Shown piece after piece: positions 20,001 to 28,297 of a DNA stretch of 64,000 nucleotides. The stretch spans positions 162,652-226,651 of the forward strand of contig VCMS01000040.1 of assembly GCA_022539475.1 (NCBI GenBank), written 5' to 3'. Each line of letters opens with the position of its first letter. Position 1 is the stretch's first letter. Origin of the DNA: Gracilaria domingensis (lineage: Eukaryota > Rhodophyta > Florideophyceae > Gracilariales > Gracilariaceae). Both the position numbers and the translations under genes were made by a program. Under the pieces are notes generated by a model that worked only from the letters and a program-made list of their open reading frames with translations, was not told where the DNA came from and did no database searches.

Positions 20001-20882
20001 GAACGACAGGGAATAGGAGGCAATGACAATGGAGAAGGCAAGTCCAAGCCCGATTCCCGACACCAACGCGGACCGAACGGCAGTACGAAACGCACGTGAC
20101 AAGGCGTTCTCATAGCGGGTGCCCTCCTCCTCCTGGCCGGAGTACGCGGTGACGGTTTTGACAAGACGTAGAACCTCGGTCGCAACGGCAGTAGCGGCAG
20201 CATAGGCGGTGTTTCCCTGCCCCTCGACCGCAGCATTCAGGCGTCCAAACACCAAGCCAGTGCCAATGAGCAACGGGGTGATGGCGAGGATGACCAAGGT
20301 AAGCTTCCAGCCGTACGCAAAGGCAATAACGATTCCCACGGCAAAGGTGGAAGTATACTGCACGCAGGTAGGCAACTTGTCGCCAATGCCAGCCTGGATG
20401 AGATTGACGTCGCTTATGACAAGATGGGTCAAGGATCCCGTCTCCTGGTGGTCATAAAAGTGGCAATCCTGCCTCAACAGCGAGCGAAAGCACAGCATTC
20501 TGAGGCGGTTCGCGACGCGATTGGCGGCATAAATAGCCAAGGTAAGCTGCAAGGTACCCAACACGAGACTGACGACAGCAATAGCCAGCACCAGATTGGA
20601 CGTGGAGGTATAAGTACCGGTAATCTCTGTGAAAGGCACAAAGGCCGGGTCGGTTGGAGGCAGTAACGTCGCGCTAAAGTCGTCAATGACGCTGCCAAAG
20701 GTGATGATGAGAATGGGAAACATGGCGCCATGAATGGCGGCTATGAGCACGGCGGCCAGCACCATGAGCTTATCCCATCGCGCGGCGTAGCGAAACAAGC
20801 GCCAGTACGGCACGGGCGGCAGTTGATCCGGGCGCTCCTCGCGCGCCGCAGCCTTGCCGTCAGCAGAATGCTCGGACTCCAT
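17040..20882 (-). CDS. Full-size ABCB (MDR-type) ABC transporter
   Basis: About 1280 residues from the ATG at 20882; the upstream frame begins only with GTG. Layout is TMD-NBD-TMD-NBD. Roughly residues 30-340 carry the first six membrane helices. NBD1 has Walker A GKSGCGKST, signature LSGGQKQR, Walker B ILILDEST and H-loop IAHRLST. A charged linker (ERERRELADDESREEQ) follows. The second TMD starts near 690, and NBD2 has GPSGDGKST, LSGGQRQR, LLLLDEAT and VAHRLST. Both catalytic Glu residues are present, so both sites look competent for ATP hydrolysis. The family exports lipids, hormones and xenobiotics across plasma or organelle membranes. The substrate cannot be told. No introns. The first 100 codons lie in a GC island. 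Confidence 0.95.
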   Translation of the reverse strand: MESEHSADGKAAAREERPDQLPPVPYWRLFRYAARWDKLMVLAAVLIAAIHGAMFPILIITFGSVIDDFSATLLPPTDPAFVPFTEITGTYTSTSNLVLAIAVVSLVLGTLQLTLAIYAANRVANRLRMLCFRSLLRQDCHFYDHQETGSLTHLVISDVNLIQAGIGDKLPTCVQYTSTFAVGIVIAFAYGWKLTLVILAITPLLIGTGLVFGRLNAAVEGQGNTAYAAATAVATEVLRLVKTVTAYSGQEEEGTRYENALSRAFRTAVRSALVSGIGLGLAFSIVIASYSLSFWYGSRLVRDGEISAGDVLLVFLSVAIGASSLGTAGPAFKSIPVAQAAAPRVFEIIERKSEIDPLDYEAGRVPDREITGALRFHDVDFSYQLDNVEDREMVLRKFNLDIPAGTSEAFVGKSGCGKSTIARLVMRLYDPTSGSVTLDDVDLREYNVCWLRAQMGIVAQTPSLFKLSIKENIALGAGVEFSIDPKSGKRVVEPRRVTDEQIVEAARVANAHAFISKLPEGYDTVLGERGALLSGGQKQRICIARAIVRNPKILILDESTASLDARSEKIVQNALEKASIGRTTITIAHRLSTVRGSNSISCIGDGVVLERGSHLELIRREGGFYKKLMELQNIEREKFERERRELADDESREEQMFGQPLASKESAPMSISKTLTDSVSQSAQRAREDDEKPPFDKKLFRRALWLNRSEWPLIAIGVFGSILQAVVLPLTSIPLTQVIDVMLRDNSTSGIRKWCVAFLILAGMALVGNFLQYSALHVSGEVLTIKLRRLAFRALLKQEMGYFDLQENSVGSLTQLLSAEATAVKGLTGDLLGITMNVLAALCAGLIISFATCWRLALIVLAIIPGNILGGYFEVQVSAGIDSGTRKVFAAANGIAVEAVDDVSTVRYLGVEDVFVSRYKEKIDSTLQAKRKSGIVNGLAYGFSEFCKSMIWYATYKAGGKFVEDGYCDYDEMFTSTLALMFSAAMLGGAAAFLPDIVAAKLGATHIFRLIDRQSEIDPTTPHGENIHGIGSGVSLKNVCFEYPRRPDSRVLRGLSLDIDRGKTIAVVGPSGDGKSTVISLLERFYSIRRGSIKFDDKDVDLINIQSLRSTMGLVSQEPELFNRSIFDNIAYGAHLGGESVITINDVEEAAKLANAHDFIQMLPQGYNTPVGTRGESLSGGQRQRVAIARSLIRKPPLLLLDEATSALDSESEKSVQSALENAIQGRTTVLVAHRLSTIRNADVIAVVRRGVVVELGDHEALMRRNGEYSKLVEHQISDV

Positions 20883-21310
20883 GACAGCGCAGCCGCGCGG
20901 AAAGCAGCGCCGACAGCGACGGCAGGAGCGACGAGACGGCGGCAGGCGGCAGCAGGCGCTGTTTTGAAGGCGCGGCGGCACGCGGTGACGCACGGCCGGG
21001 ATGGCATCTCCTTAAGCGCCGTCGGCATCTCTCCGCGCAGCAACCCGCATTCCGCAGTACACGCGCAACGCGTGACGAAGCGCGATCATCCCCAGCGCCG
21101 ATAGCGAACCGCCGCGCTTACCGAAAAGATGCGCGCGAAGGGGGCGACATCCACATGCGCCGTGGCACGTGGCATATCTCCGCGTGCGCGCGCTCGCGAA
21201 AAGAAAGCGCGCGCGCGCGCGCCGCCCAATGAGCGCCAAGCGCGCGCGACGTTCGCCACTCGGCGCGCGCCATCGCCGAACAGCGTGTGCGCCTCAATCA
21301 TGAGTTTCAT
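20883..21310. other. GC-rich intergenic promoter of the ABCB gene
   Basis: Lies between the ABCB start and the 3' end of TAN1 on the same strand. It has CG-alternating tracts (for example near 21209-21225) but no TATA box or RNA gene. Confidence 0.5.
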
Positions 21311-22573
21311 TCATTCATCGCCCCCTTCGCCGCCATCGACGCTGCCAGTGGCTTCGTTCCCGCCTGCGCCAACAGCTTGCGCACCCTTCTCGCCGCCATC
21401 GACGCCGTCGGTGGCTTTGTCCTCCACTGCGGCAGCAGCCTGCTTGCCCTCATCACGGCCATCGACGTCGTCGGTGGCTTCTCCTTTGCCCGCGGTAGTA
21501 GCTTGTCCGCCGTTGGCACCGCCATCGACGCCGTCAGTGTCCTTGTCCCCGCCCGTGACAGCAGCTTGTTTCCCCTGTTCACCGCCATCGACACCGTCGC
21601 TCGCTTCTTCCTCGCCTGCGGTAGTAGCTTGTTTGCCCTTTCCCCCGCCTACGACAGCAGCTTGCGCGCCCTTTTCGCCCCCATCGCCGGCGGCGCTATC
21701 AGCTGCCTGCTCGCCTCCTGACTTGTGTCCCCCCTCCTTCGCACCCGCCTCCTTCGGCTTTGAAGGGCACGCAGCCTCCCGAAGGTTGAGCTTGGCCAGC
21801 TGATAGAACTTTGTGAACGCGCCTATACAACAACTGGTTTTCAAAACCTCCACAATCAGCACCACATCCGGCGTGGTCAAGTCCACCTTGTATCGCGGCT
21901 CAAACTCATGGATGGCCGCCGCAATCGCCTCGATAAACTGCTCCCGCTTCGCAGAGTGATTCAGTCTCGCCCTGAACACAATCGCAAACGAAACACTGCC
22001 CTTTTCCGGCGCGGGTGGAAAGCGCTCCTTCACCACGGCCAACGCCGCCGCCGCCGCCGTCTCCGCGTTTGCATAGCACGTGGCGCGCACAGGGATGACG
22101 CGAATGCAGTGTCGAGAGCCCGCACTGCCGCTCTGTCGCGCCTCCAGCAGCGCCTGCTCCACCACGCGCTCAACATCCACCGCCGCGTCGTTCACGCGCA
22201 GAAACACGGCGCCCTTCACATCGGGCACGACGCGCGTGAACACCTGATCCTCGCCCTTCCTCAGCGCCGTCAGCTCCCTCTCCAGCGCACTCTCCGTCCG
22301 TCCGTCGGCACCGTCCCCCGCCACCCCGCCCCCCTCCGCGCCGTCCGCGCGCTCCCCAGCCTCCACGAAGCGCGACAGCAGCACGACGGCGTCCCGGAAC
22401 GCATGCTGCTCGTGCCCCGGCGTGCAGCTCACCAGCACGCCGTGGCGCGCCTGCGTGAGGTCCGCGCGCTTGACGGACGGCACGCCAGCGCGGCGGAACT
22501 TTCTACGCCGCTGGCGCGACGATAGCGCGCCATTGCTGGGCGCCGCGCGCTTCTGCGGCACCGACGTGCCCAT
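21311..22573 (-). CDS. TAN1: THUMP-domain tRNA acetylation adaptor (TAN1/THUMPD1)
   Basis: A 420-residue protein that in yeast and animals presents tRNA-Ser/Leu to the acetyltransferase Kre33/NAT10 for N4-acetylcytidine at C12. Residues 1-35 are basic. The block GVLVSCTPGHEQHAFRDAV and the THUMP domain (about 150-270, with CIRVIPVRATCYAN and LIVEVLKTSCCIGAF) are typical of the family. The C-terminal 130 residues are unusual: an acidic, Gly-rich array of about 21-residue units around DGVDGGEKGKQA, repeated about six times and spelled by a 60-66 bp DNA repeat. This tail is not part of the family core. The start is the ATG at 22573, in a GC island. Confidence 0.9.
   Translation of the reverse strand: MGTSVPQKRAAPSNGALSSRQRRRKFRRAGVPSVKRADLTQARHGVLVSCTPGHEQHAFRDAVVLLSRFVEAGERADGAEGGGVAGDGADGRTESALERELTALRKGEDQVFTRVVPDVKGAVFLRVNDAAVDVERVVEQALLEARQSGSAGSRHCIRVIPVRATCYANAETAAAAALAVVKERFPPAPEKGSVSFAIVFRARLNHSAKREQFIEAIAAAIHEFEPRYKVDLTTPDVVLIVEVLKTSCCIGAFTKFYQLAKLNLREAACPSKPKEAGAKEGGHKSGGEQAADSAAGDGGEKGAQAAVVGGGKGKQATTAGEEEASDGVDGGEQGKQAAVTGGDKDTDGVDGGANGGQATTAGKGEATDDVDGRDEGKQAAAAVEDKATDGVDGGEKGAQAVGAGGNEATGSVDGGEGGDE
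21330..21690. repeat. Coding minisatellite in the TAN1 tail, unit about 60-66 bp
   Basis: The motif GCCATCGACGCCGTCGGTGGC and close variants recurs about every 60-66 bp, about six times, within the 3' part of TAN1. Units are diverged by several bases each. Confidence 0.85.
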
Positions 22574-23678
22574 CGGTGCGCCCGCCGTCGCCGCCGCGCG
22601 TCACGGCCCGCCGCGCGCGCCGCGGCCGCCGGCGCGCCGGTCATGCGCGGACGGCGCGGCGCGACAGCGCGGCGGACCGCGGGCGCCGCGCGCTGGCGAC
22701 GTGTGCGCGGTGGCGCGCGGCTGGTCGGCGCGCGCGCGCGTTGTCGGGGCGTGTTTGACGCTGCTGGCGGCAGCGCGCGCGGGAGTGTGGACGCCATTTA
22801 CAGTGCGGCGCGTGCGCGATGGGGCGCGCGTGTCTGGGCGCGATTGGGCGTGGCGGTATTCGCGGAATGGCGCGCGATCGGCTTGTATCTTGCGGTTCGT
22901 CAGCGCGAAGCCGCTGCTGCGCCGTGGCGACAGACGTCGGCCAACTGCTCGCTACGCACTGCGTAGTACGCAGGGGGCGTCGTGGCGGCGATAAGGCGTC
23001 ATTGTGGAGCAGTCCCACTGCCGCTGCACCCATGGATGTGCCGATCAGGCGCCCCAGCGAGCTGTGCGCTTCAAGATCAGCACCTGCAGATGGATACTGG
23101 AGGTAGATACCGTAACAGGCTGTTACTAACAGCTACTCTGTGCGTGTAGGCGTGTGCCAGACCTTTTCTTTTTCGCTCCAGTGTCTACTGCAGTGTGCGG
23201 CACGAACGGCACCCGCAGGGTGCAACGCAGGCAGCAGTAGCGACTTCCCTAGCAGGCCGCGTTGACAGAGGATGGTGCATGGCACTGTCAACGGCTTACA
23301 ACAACGCTCCCCATCGCGCGATTTTCGTGCTGCGTTGGTGTATTCTACCCTCAGCGTAGAAATCGAACCACCGTCCCGATACCGCTTCTCAGCGCAACGT
23401 TTTGGACCTCGCCCACGTAAACTTTACGTCCTTGCTGCGCGCGGTGAATGAGCAGACCCAAACGATACTTGACCGTGCGCGAGAGAATCGTACGCCTGCA
23501 CAGTTGCCGTTTATTCACCACCAAAAGCTCCAGGCTTGTTGATCGCCAATTCGTATAAAAGGCGCACCAACCCTACCTGCGCTAACCGCACCCTTCCTGA
23601 CGTCTGCTCATCCCTCTGTTCGCTGCAATAACTTTTGCCCCTCACCGCTCTCCACCTTGTATCTATCCACATTCCCAA
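22574..23678. other. Divergent intergenic region between TAN1 and the Spondin_N gene
   Basis: The first 400 bases are extremely GC-rich (TAN1 promoter side) and the rest is moderate. A TATA box for the downstream gene is at 23554-23560. No gene or RNA was recognised; long frames in the GC-rich part are low-complexity Arg/Ala strings. Confidence 0.55.
23554..23560 (+). promoter_or_regulatory. TATA box of the Spondin_N gene
   Basis: TATAAAA about 118 bp upstream of the ATG at 23679. Transcription would start near 23585, giving a pyrimidine-rich leader of about 95 nt. Confidence 0.75.
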
Positions 23679-24347
23679 ATGATTCGCCACCTCGCCTTTC
23701 TGTTCCTCTCCCTCGCCGTCGCGCAGGCGTCGCCGAGACAGCGCATGTGCACGGGAGAAGCGGATTACGTCGTTAACTTCACCAACTTACTCACCCCGGA
23801 AAGATTTGGTGACGCCATCCCCGAAGGAGGTCTTGTATACTCCCCACTGGCCGGTGCCTCCCACTCCAACCGCATCTCCCTTCTCACCGTCCGAAGCTTG
23901 GCCTCGCCGCAGGTTGAGCAGATTGCTGAGACCGGCGACAACGGCCGATTTGTCGCTCTTGCCGAGGGCCTTGTCGGCAAGGGTGTCAAGAATGTTTCCG
24001 CCGCCATGGGACCAACCATGCCTGGCAACTACACCGCGCTCAAGTTCACCGTCGATTGCGAACACCCCTTCATTACCGTCGTCAGTATGATTGCACCATC
24101 ACCTGACTGGTTGGTCCAGATCAGCAACATTAACTTGGTTCGAAGAGGCTCCTTCATCAAGAGGAGAAGCGGTAGACTGATTGCGTACGACGCTGGTACT
24201 GATGATGGCGGTGACTTCACAAACCCGGCTGACGCCTCCCTTGACATGCCCACTGAGCCGCAGCTCAACATTGCCCCGCTTGTGGAAGATGAGACAGACG
24301 CTTTCGATGGCCGCTTCGTTGGAAAGTATGTCATCACAAAAGTCTAA
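23679..24347 (+). CDS. Secreted Spondin_N-domain protein
   Basis: A 222-residue protein with a signal peptide at residues 1-17 (cut near AQA-SPR). The rest is one Spondin_N domain: YVVNFTNLLTPERFGDAIPE at the first strands, the block GLVYSPLAGASHSN, AETGDNG, APSPDWLVQISNINL and the AYDAGTDDGGDF block, which together match the family fold known from F-spondin and from many bacterial secreted proteins. Cys in MCTGEA and in TVDCEHP may pair. Three N-glycosylation sequons are present (NFT, NVS, NYT). A role in the extracellular matrix or in adhesion is inference. A good TATA promoter and a compact single domain suggest an abundantly expressed wall or matrix protein. Confidence 0.88.
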   Translation: MIRHLAFLFLSLAVAQASPRQRMCTGEADYVVNFTNLLTPERFGDAIPEGGLVYSPLAGASHSNRISLLTVRSLASPQVEQIAETGDNGRFVALAEGLVGKGVKNVSAAMGPTMPGNYTALKFTVDCEHPFITVVSMIAPSPDWLVQISNINLVRRGSFIKRRSGRLIAYDAGTDDGGDFTNPADASLDMPTEPQLNIAPLVEDETDAFDGRFVGKYVITKV

Positions 24348-25772
24348 CTTTGATTACGAATAACTTCCACCGATATCAATCACGGAAGTGGCTTTCCATT
24401 TTTTGCCGTATCTAGTGGCCACAGTAGAACAAACTTTTCTCTCTATGTCTGTAAATGACTCTCGGCACGTACATACCGTACTTTGCTGCGAACCATACAT
24501 AGTATGGTTCTTGCTTGCTTGAAAATCTGAAACATTCTTTACCATGTGGCGCGTTTCCCCTAGATTTGAGAATACAGAGATGTGCAATGTCAAATCGGTT
24601 CAAAAGGCTTGGCATTGTGCATCTCCTACAAGAGTCGATAGTGCGGAAGACCAGTAGGCTGACGGACGAAACGAGATCTAAGGATACCGCACATTTAAGA
24701 AAGAAATTGCGGGTAGCATACCCCTGTACGTCAACATCGTAATGATGCCTTTTGTAAACCTTTTTGGGCATCATGAGGGGGTGCAGAATCTAGATGCATA
24801 TGCTTCCGTCATTAAAGGGTGATGCCGTTGACTAGAACAGGCTGCGAACTCCTACTCCATACATATATCATCATTCATAATCCTGATCATTCGTTCCGAG
24901 TCGATTCAGTCGTAGTTGTGGTTGATTCCGAAGGTCGAGATGCCAGATGAAGACCACAAGATTTATGTATGATTGTCATGAAAGCAGACCCCGTTTTCTC
25001 CACAATCCACAACGATCGATCGTCCACAAAGCCCAGAATTTCTTGTGGTCCAGAAATCGAAATGATACTACATGGATAATTTCTACCCCTGGTATCTATG
25101 CGGATTCGACTTCAAGACGATATGTCATCGTCCGAACGATGAAGTCTTCATCGCAGCTGGGATGACCTGCTAGTCCAGAAGGCCTTTGAGGCCGATGAAC
25201 GTGTAAACATAGGGATGGGTGGTTAATGATAAACGTGGTAGATTTGATCATTGGACCCACCAGGCTCGAAGTTGCAGAGTACATAACAAAATCATGTCGA
25301 TTATGCCAAGCATATGCTCGTTCATAGCAGCTCTAACCCTCTAAGCTCGAAATGTTATAGCTTTATGTTGTAACTCTTGTGGGATTCTCAACCATCCCAT
25401 TCGTTGTGAAATCGCCCTGGCAGAGACAAAGACAAAAAAACTCGAACCCGACATTTTTCTTTGTCCTCCATACCTCGGGCTACCGACGGTACTTCTGTAT
25501 CACTTCGAACACCTCTCTGACGTGTCCATGTCATGGACACCAACCATGATATGCGTAATTTATGCATATTGGGAGATAGAGATCATGATTCGGCACATTA
25601 GATATTGTCGCAGCGGTAACCCCGAAATCCAGAGTTGGGAACGGGAGTAAGTTTGAGCCGAAAGTGACGTGCTGTGAGTACGTTGCCCCCGAGTCACTTG
25701 GTACTGAACGGATCTTGTTCCCACAGTTCGCTCTAATTCTAATCCTTCTTTGTCGCTTTTCTCATTCTGGAA
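24348..25772. other. Intergenic stretch, no gene recognised
   Basis: About 1.4 kb of moderate composition. It contains a perfect 19-bp palindrome at 25522-25540. A minus-strand frame at 24412-24774 (120 codons) has no recognisable features. No RNA gene was seen. Confidence 0.5.
25522..25540. repeat. Perfect 19-bp palindrome
   Basis: GTGTCCATG-T-CATGGACAC, 9-bp arms around one base, about 230 bp upstream of the acyl-CoA-synthetase-like gene. It may be an operator-like site for a dimeric factor. Confidence 0.85.
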
Positions 25773-27344
25773 ATGATTTCAAAAGACGAAGCCAAAGCAA
25801 TGCCTTCAGGTCAAACTTTACGAGAATTACTACCAGCTAGCGAGGAACCGGCGTTGATAACGTTTTCGTCAGCCTCGAAAGACGAACCGCCGGTCATAGA
25901 ACATACATTGACTCACAAAAGGCTTCGAACCCTTGTCGCACATTATGCTCCTCAGCTGAAGGAAATACCGCTCAACAGCGCGATTGCTGTTGTTATGCCG
26001 AATGGGGTTCCATTTGTGGTGTCATTCCTAGCGATTACCAGCATTTCTCGCGTGGCAGCTCCACTCAACCCTGGGTACACTGCCGACGAGTTTGAGTTCT
26101 ACATTGAAGATGCAAAAGTTAAAGCTGTCGTTGTCCAGAAAGATGCAGCTGCGGACGCTCCGATTCGGGCTGCATGCTCCAAGCTAGGGGTACCAGTCAT
26201 GGAATTCCCTTCAGATATCATAGAAACTGCTCCTGAAACCGTCCCTGAGCCTATTGATGAGCCGAACAAGGAAACCATTGGGCTCTTTTTACACACCTCC
26301 GGAACTACATCACGTCCGAAAGGTGTCCCACTTTCTCATGCAAATCTGATGGCCACCGTGCGAAATGTAGCGGCAACGTACAAGCTGACCGTGTCTGATC
26401 GTGGGTTACTGGTAATGCCGCTATTCCATGTGCACGGACTTATGGCTGGATTGCTCACCCCTTTGGCAACCGGTGGAACGGTAATCCTTCCTCCAGGGGG
26501 ACGGTTCTCTGCTAGTAACTTCTGGCCTTGTTTCGTGAGTGGTGGTGGGAACTGGTTTACTGCCGTACCCACGATTCACCAGATTCTACTCGCCAGGGCT
26601 GAAAAGGACTGTCCTTCTCCAGTGCCGAGGCTCCGTTTCATTCGAAGTTGTTCTGCTAGTCTTGCTCCTGCTGTACTTGAAAGCATGGAAAAAACGTTCT
26701 CAACTGTCGTTTTGGAGGCGTATGCCATGACCGAAGCGGCCCATCAGATGACAAGCAACCCGCTTCCTGATGTCGGACCTCGAAAGGCTGGCAGTGTCGG
26801 ACTTCCACAAGGGGGGGTTTCGCTTTCTGTTAGGGACGAGAATGGGCTTGAAGTAAAGGCGGACGAGGTTGGGGAAGTTTGCGTGAAGGGTGACAACGTC
26901 ATGAAGGGCTACACCAACAGTGCAGCGAACGAAACTGCATTCTTTGGTGAGTGGTTCCGCACGGGTGATCAGGGTAAGCTAGACAACGAAGGCTATTTGA
27001 CTCTTACGGGAAGGATCAAAGAGCTCGTGAACCGCGGAGGTGAGAAGATTTCCCCCATTGAAGTCGATGGTGCTCTGCTATCGCATCCCGCAGTTGAGCA
27101 GGCTGTTTGCTTTGCCGTTCCAGATGAGAAATATGGAGAAGAAGTGAATGCTGCCGTGATCTTGAAAAAGGATATGAAAGCTGACGAGAAGGAGATCATA
27201 GATTTCTTGAAGGATAAAATCGCAGCTTTTAAGCTACCGAAGCGGCTGTTCTTCAGTGATGATTTGCCCAGGACAGCAACGGGTAAAATTCAAAGGCGGA
27301 TTGTTGCTAAGCATTTCCTAGACAAGTTGAACGCTGGGGAATAG
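25773..27344 (+). CDS. AMP-forming acyl-CoA synthetase, oxalyl-CoA synthetase (AAE3/Pcs60) type
   Basis: A 523-residue ligase of the ANL superfamily. The AMP-binding P-loop is LHTSGTTSRPKGVPLSH near residue 175. YAMTEAAHQM (about 320) is the A5 motif, WFRTGDQG (about 395) the A7 motif, GRIKELVNRGGEKISP (about 415) the A8 hinge, and PRTATGKIQRR the C-terminal catalytic Lys motif. Length and sequence resemble plant AAE3 and yeast Pcs60, which convert oxalate to oxalyl-CoA, the first step of oxalate breakdown. Other short-chain acids are possible. There is no PTS1 at the C-terminus (ends NAGE) and no obvious N-terminal signal, so it is probably cytosolic. Start is the ATG at 25773. No introns. 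Confidence 0.9.
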   Translation: MISKDEAKAMPSGQTLRELLPASEEPALITFSSASKDEPPVIEHTLTHKRLRTLVAHYAPQLKEIPLNSAIAVVMPNGVPFVVSFLAITSISRVAAPLNPGYTADEFEFYIEDAKVKAVVVQKDAAADAPIRAACSKLGVPVMEFPSDIIETAPETVPEPIDEPNKETIGLFLHTSGTTSRPKGVPLSHANLMATVRNVAATYKLTVSDRGLLVMPLFHVHGLMAGLLTPLATGGTVILPPGGRFSASNFWPCFVSGGGNWFTAVPTIHQILLARAEKDCPSPVPRLRFIRSCSASLAPAVLESMEKTFSTVVLEAYAMTEAAHQMTSNPLPDVGPRKAGSVGLPQGGVSLSVRDENGLEVKADEVGEVCVKGDNVMKGYTNSAANETAFFGEWFRTGDQGKLDNEGYLTLTGRIKELVNRGGEKISPIEVDGALLSHPAVEQAVCFAVPDEKYGEEVNAAVILKKDMKADEKEIIDFLKDKIAAFKLPKRLFFSDDLPRTATGKIQRRIVAKHFLDKLNAGE

Positions 27345-28297
27345 ATGTTGAGATTCATGCTATGAAATACCACGATATTCTGCCAAGGTTTTCTAATCCT
27401 GGAAAGCTGGCCACTACCCTTGTACGTCTTGCTAGACCATGTTGAAACTCGTGGTGAAGGTTTACTGCTCTTGGTAAACCGATTACAAAGTAAAAGAAGG
27501 ATTGCAAGAGTTCGAATGTGATGAACACTTGTTCATCACAGTGCATGTTATAGCTATCCCAAGTTTTATTACAACGTCCAGTCCCAGACAGCCGTGGGAA
27601 ATAGACTCTTACGGACTCGTTGCGCTTTGATTCGCCCGACAACGATATGAGTCCACAGGAATAGAGTGGACGTAGCCCTCACATTCGTTGAAAGTAATCG
27701 CTTTGACAGCAAGTCTGTCATGACTCCGTCAATCGTCAGTTTAACAGTTGCTTTACACGATATCTGGAGTGTAGTGGTACACCAATTCACGTAGGTTTCT
27801 CCTCAACTCGGGACGTAGTTCAGTCCACGGAAAAAAGACGTAGATAGTGAAGGTTCGGCGAACTAACTCCAGACCATTCGCTCCGGAGCGACCGTTCTGA
27901 AGGGGAGGTGGAGTTGAGGGAGCGCGGGCGAGATCAAGCTGATTTCCAAAAACCACTGCACGTGATAATTTAATGGACTCGTGTGGATGCCAGTTATGTG
28001 CATGCAGCAACATCTGGATAACATATTATGGTTTGTATCTCTGCACCTCCCAGTTCAGACATCGAAGGTCGTCGCTATCGATTCCAACTAGATACCCGGC
28101 GCACAACATCTTCAGCAGAGCTTGTCTCCCTCATATATCTTTCATCTGGCGGAAACGATTCGGGAAATCAATCCTGAGCTTTCGTACCAATGGTTATTCA
28201 GATGCGAAGCTAACTGGCCAGATAGCAACCTCGTTTCAGCCATTTGGTGTAGTTGTCTAGCTGCAACTATTGTGTGAAAGCGTGAAAGTGCAGCAAT
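27345..28297. other. Intergenic stretch, nothing recognised
   Basis: Between the ligase gene and the PPR gene, both on the plus strand. A short inverted repeat around GATGAACACTTGTTCATC (about 27519-27536) is the only structure seen and could be a 3' hairpin of the ligase transcript. No coding region is supported. Confidence 0.5.

Noticed and set aside
20882-20993. Upstream in-frame extension of the ABCB protein from a GTG
   Set aside because: GTG is a poor start in eukaryotes, the extra residues are low-complexity, and ATG 20882 gives a normal ABCB N-terminus.
24412-24774. 120-codon minus-strand frame
   Set aside because: No domain, no signal and no compositional support. Similar frames are expected by chance in moderate-GC spacer DNA.
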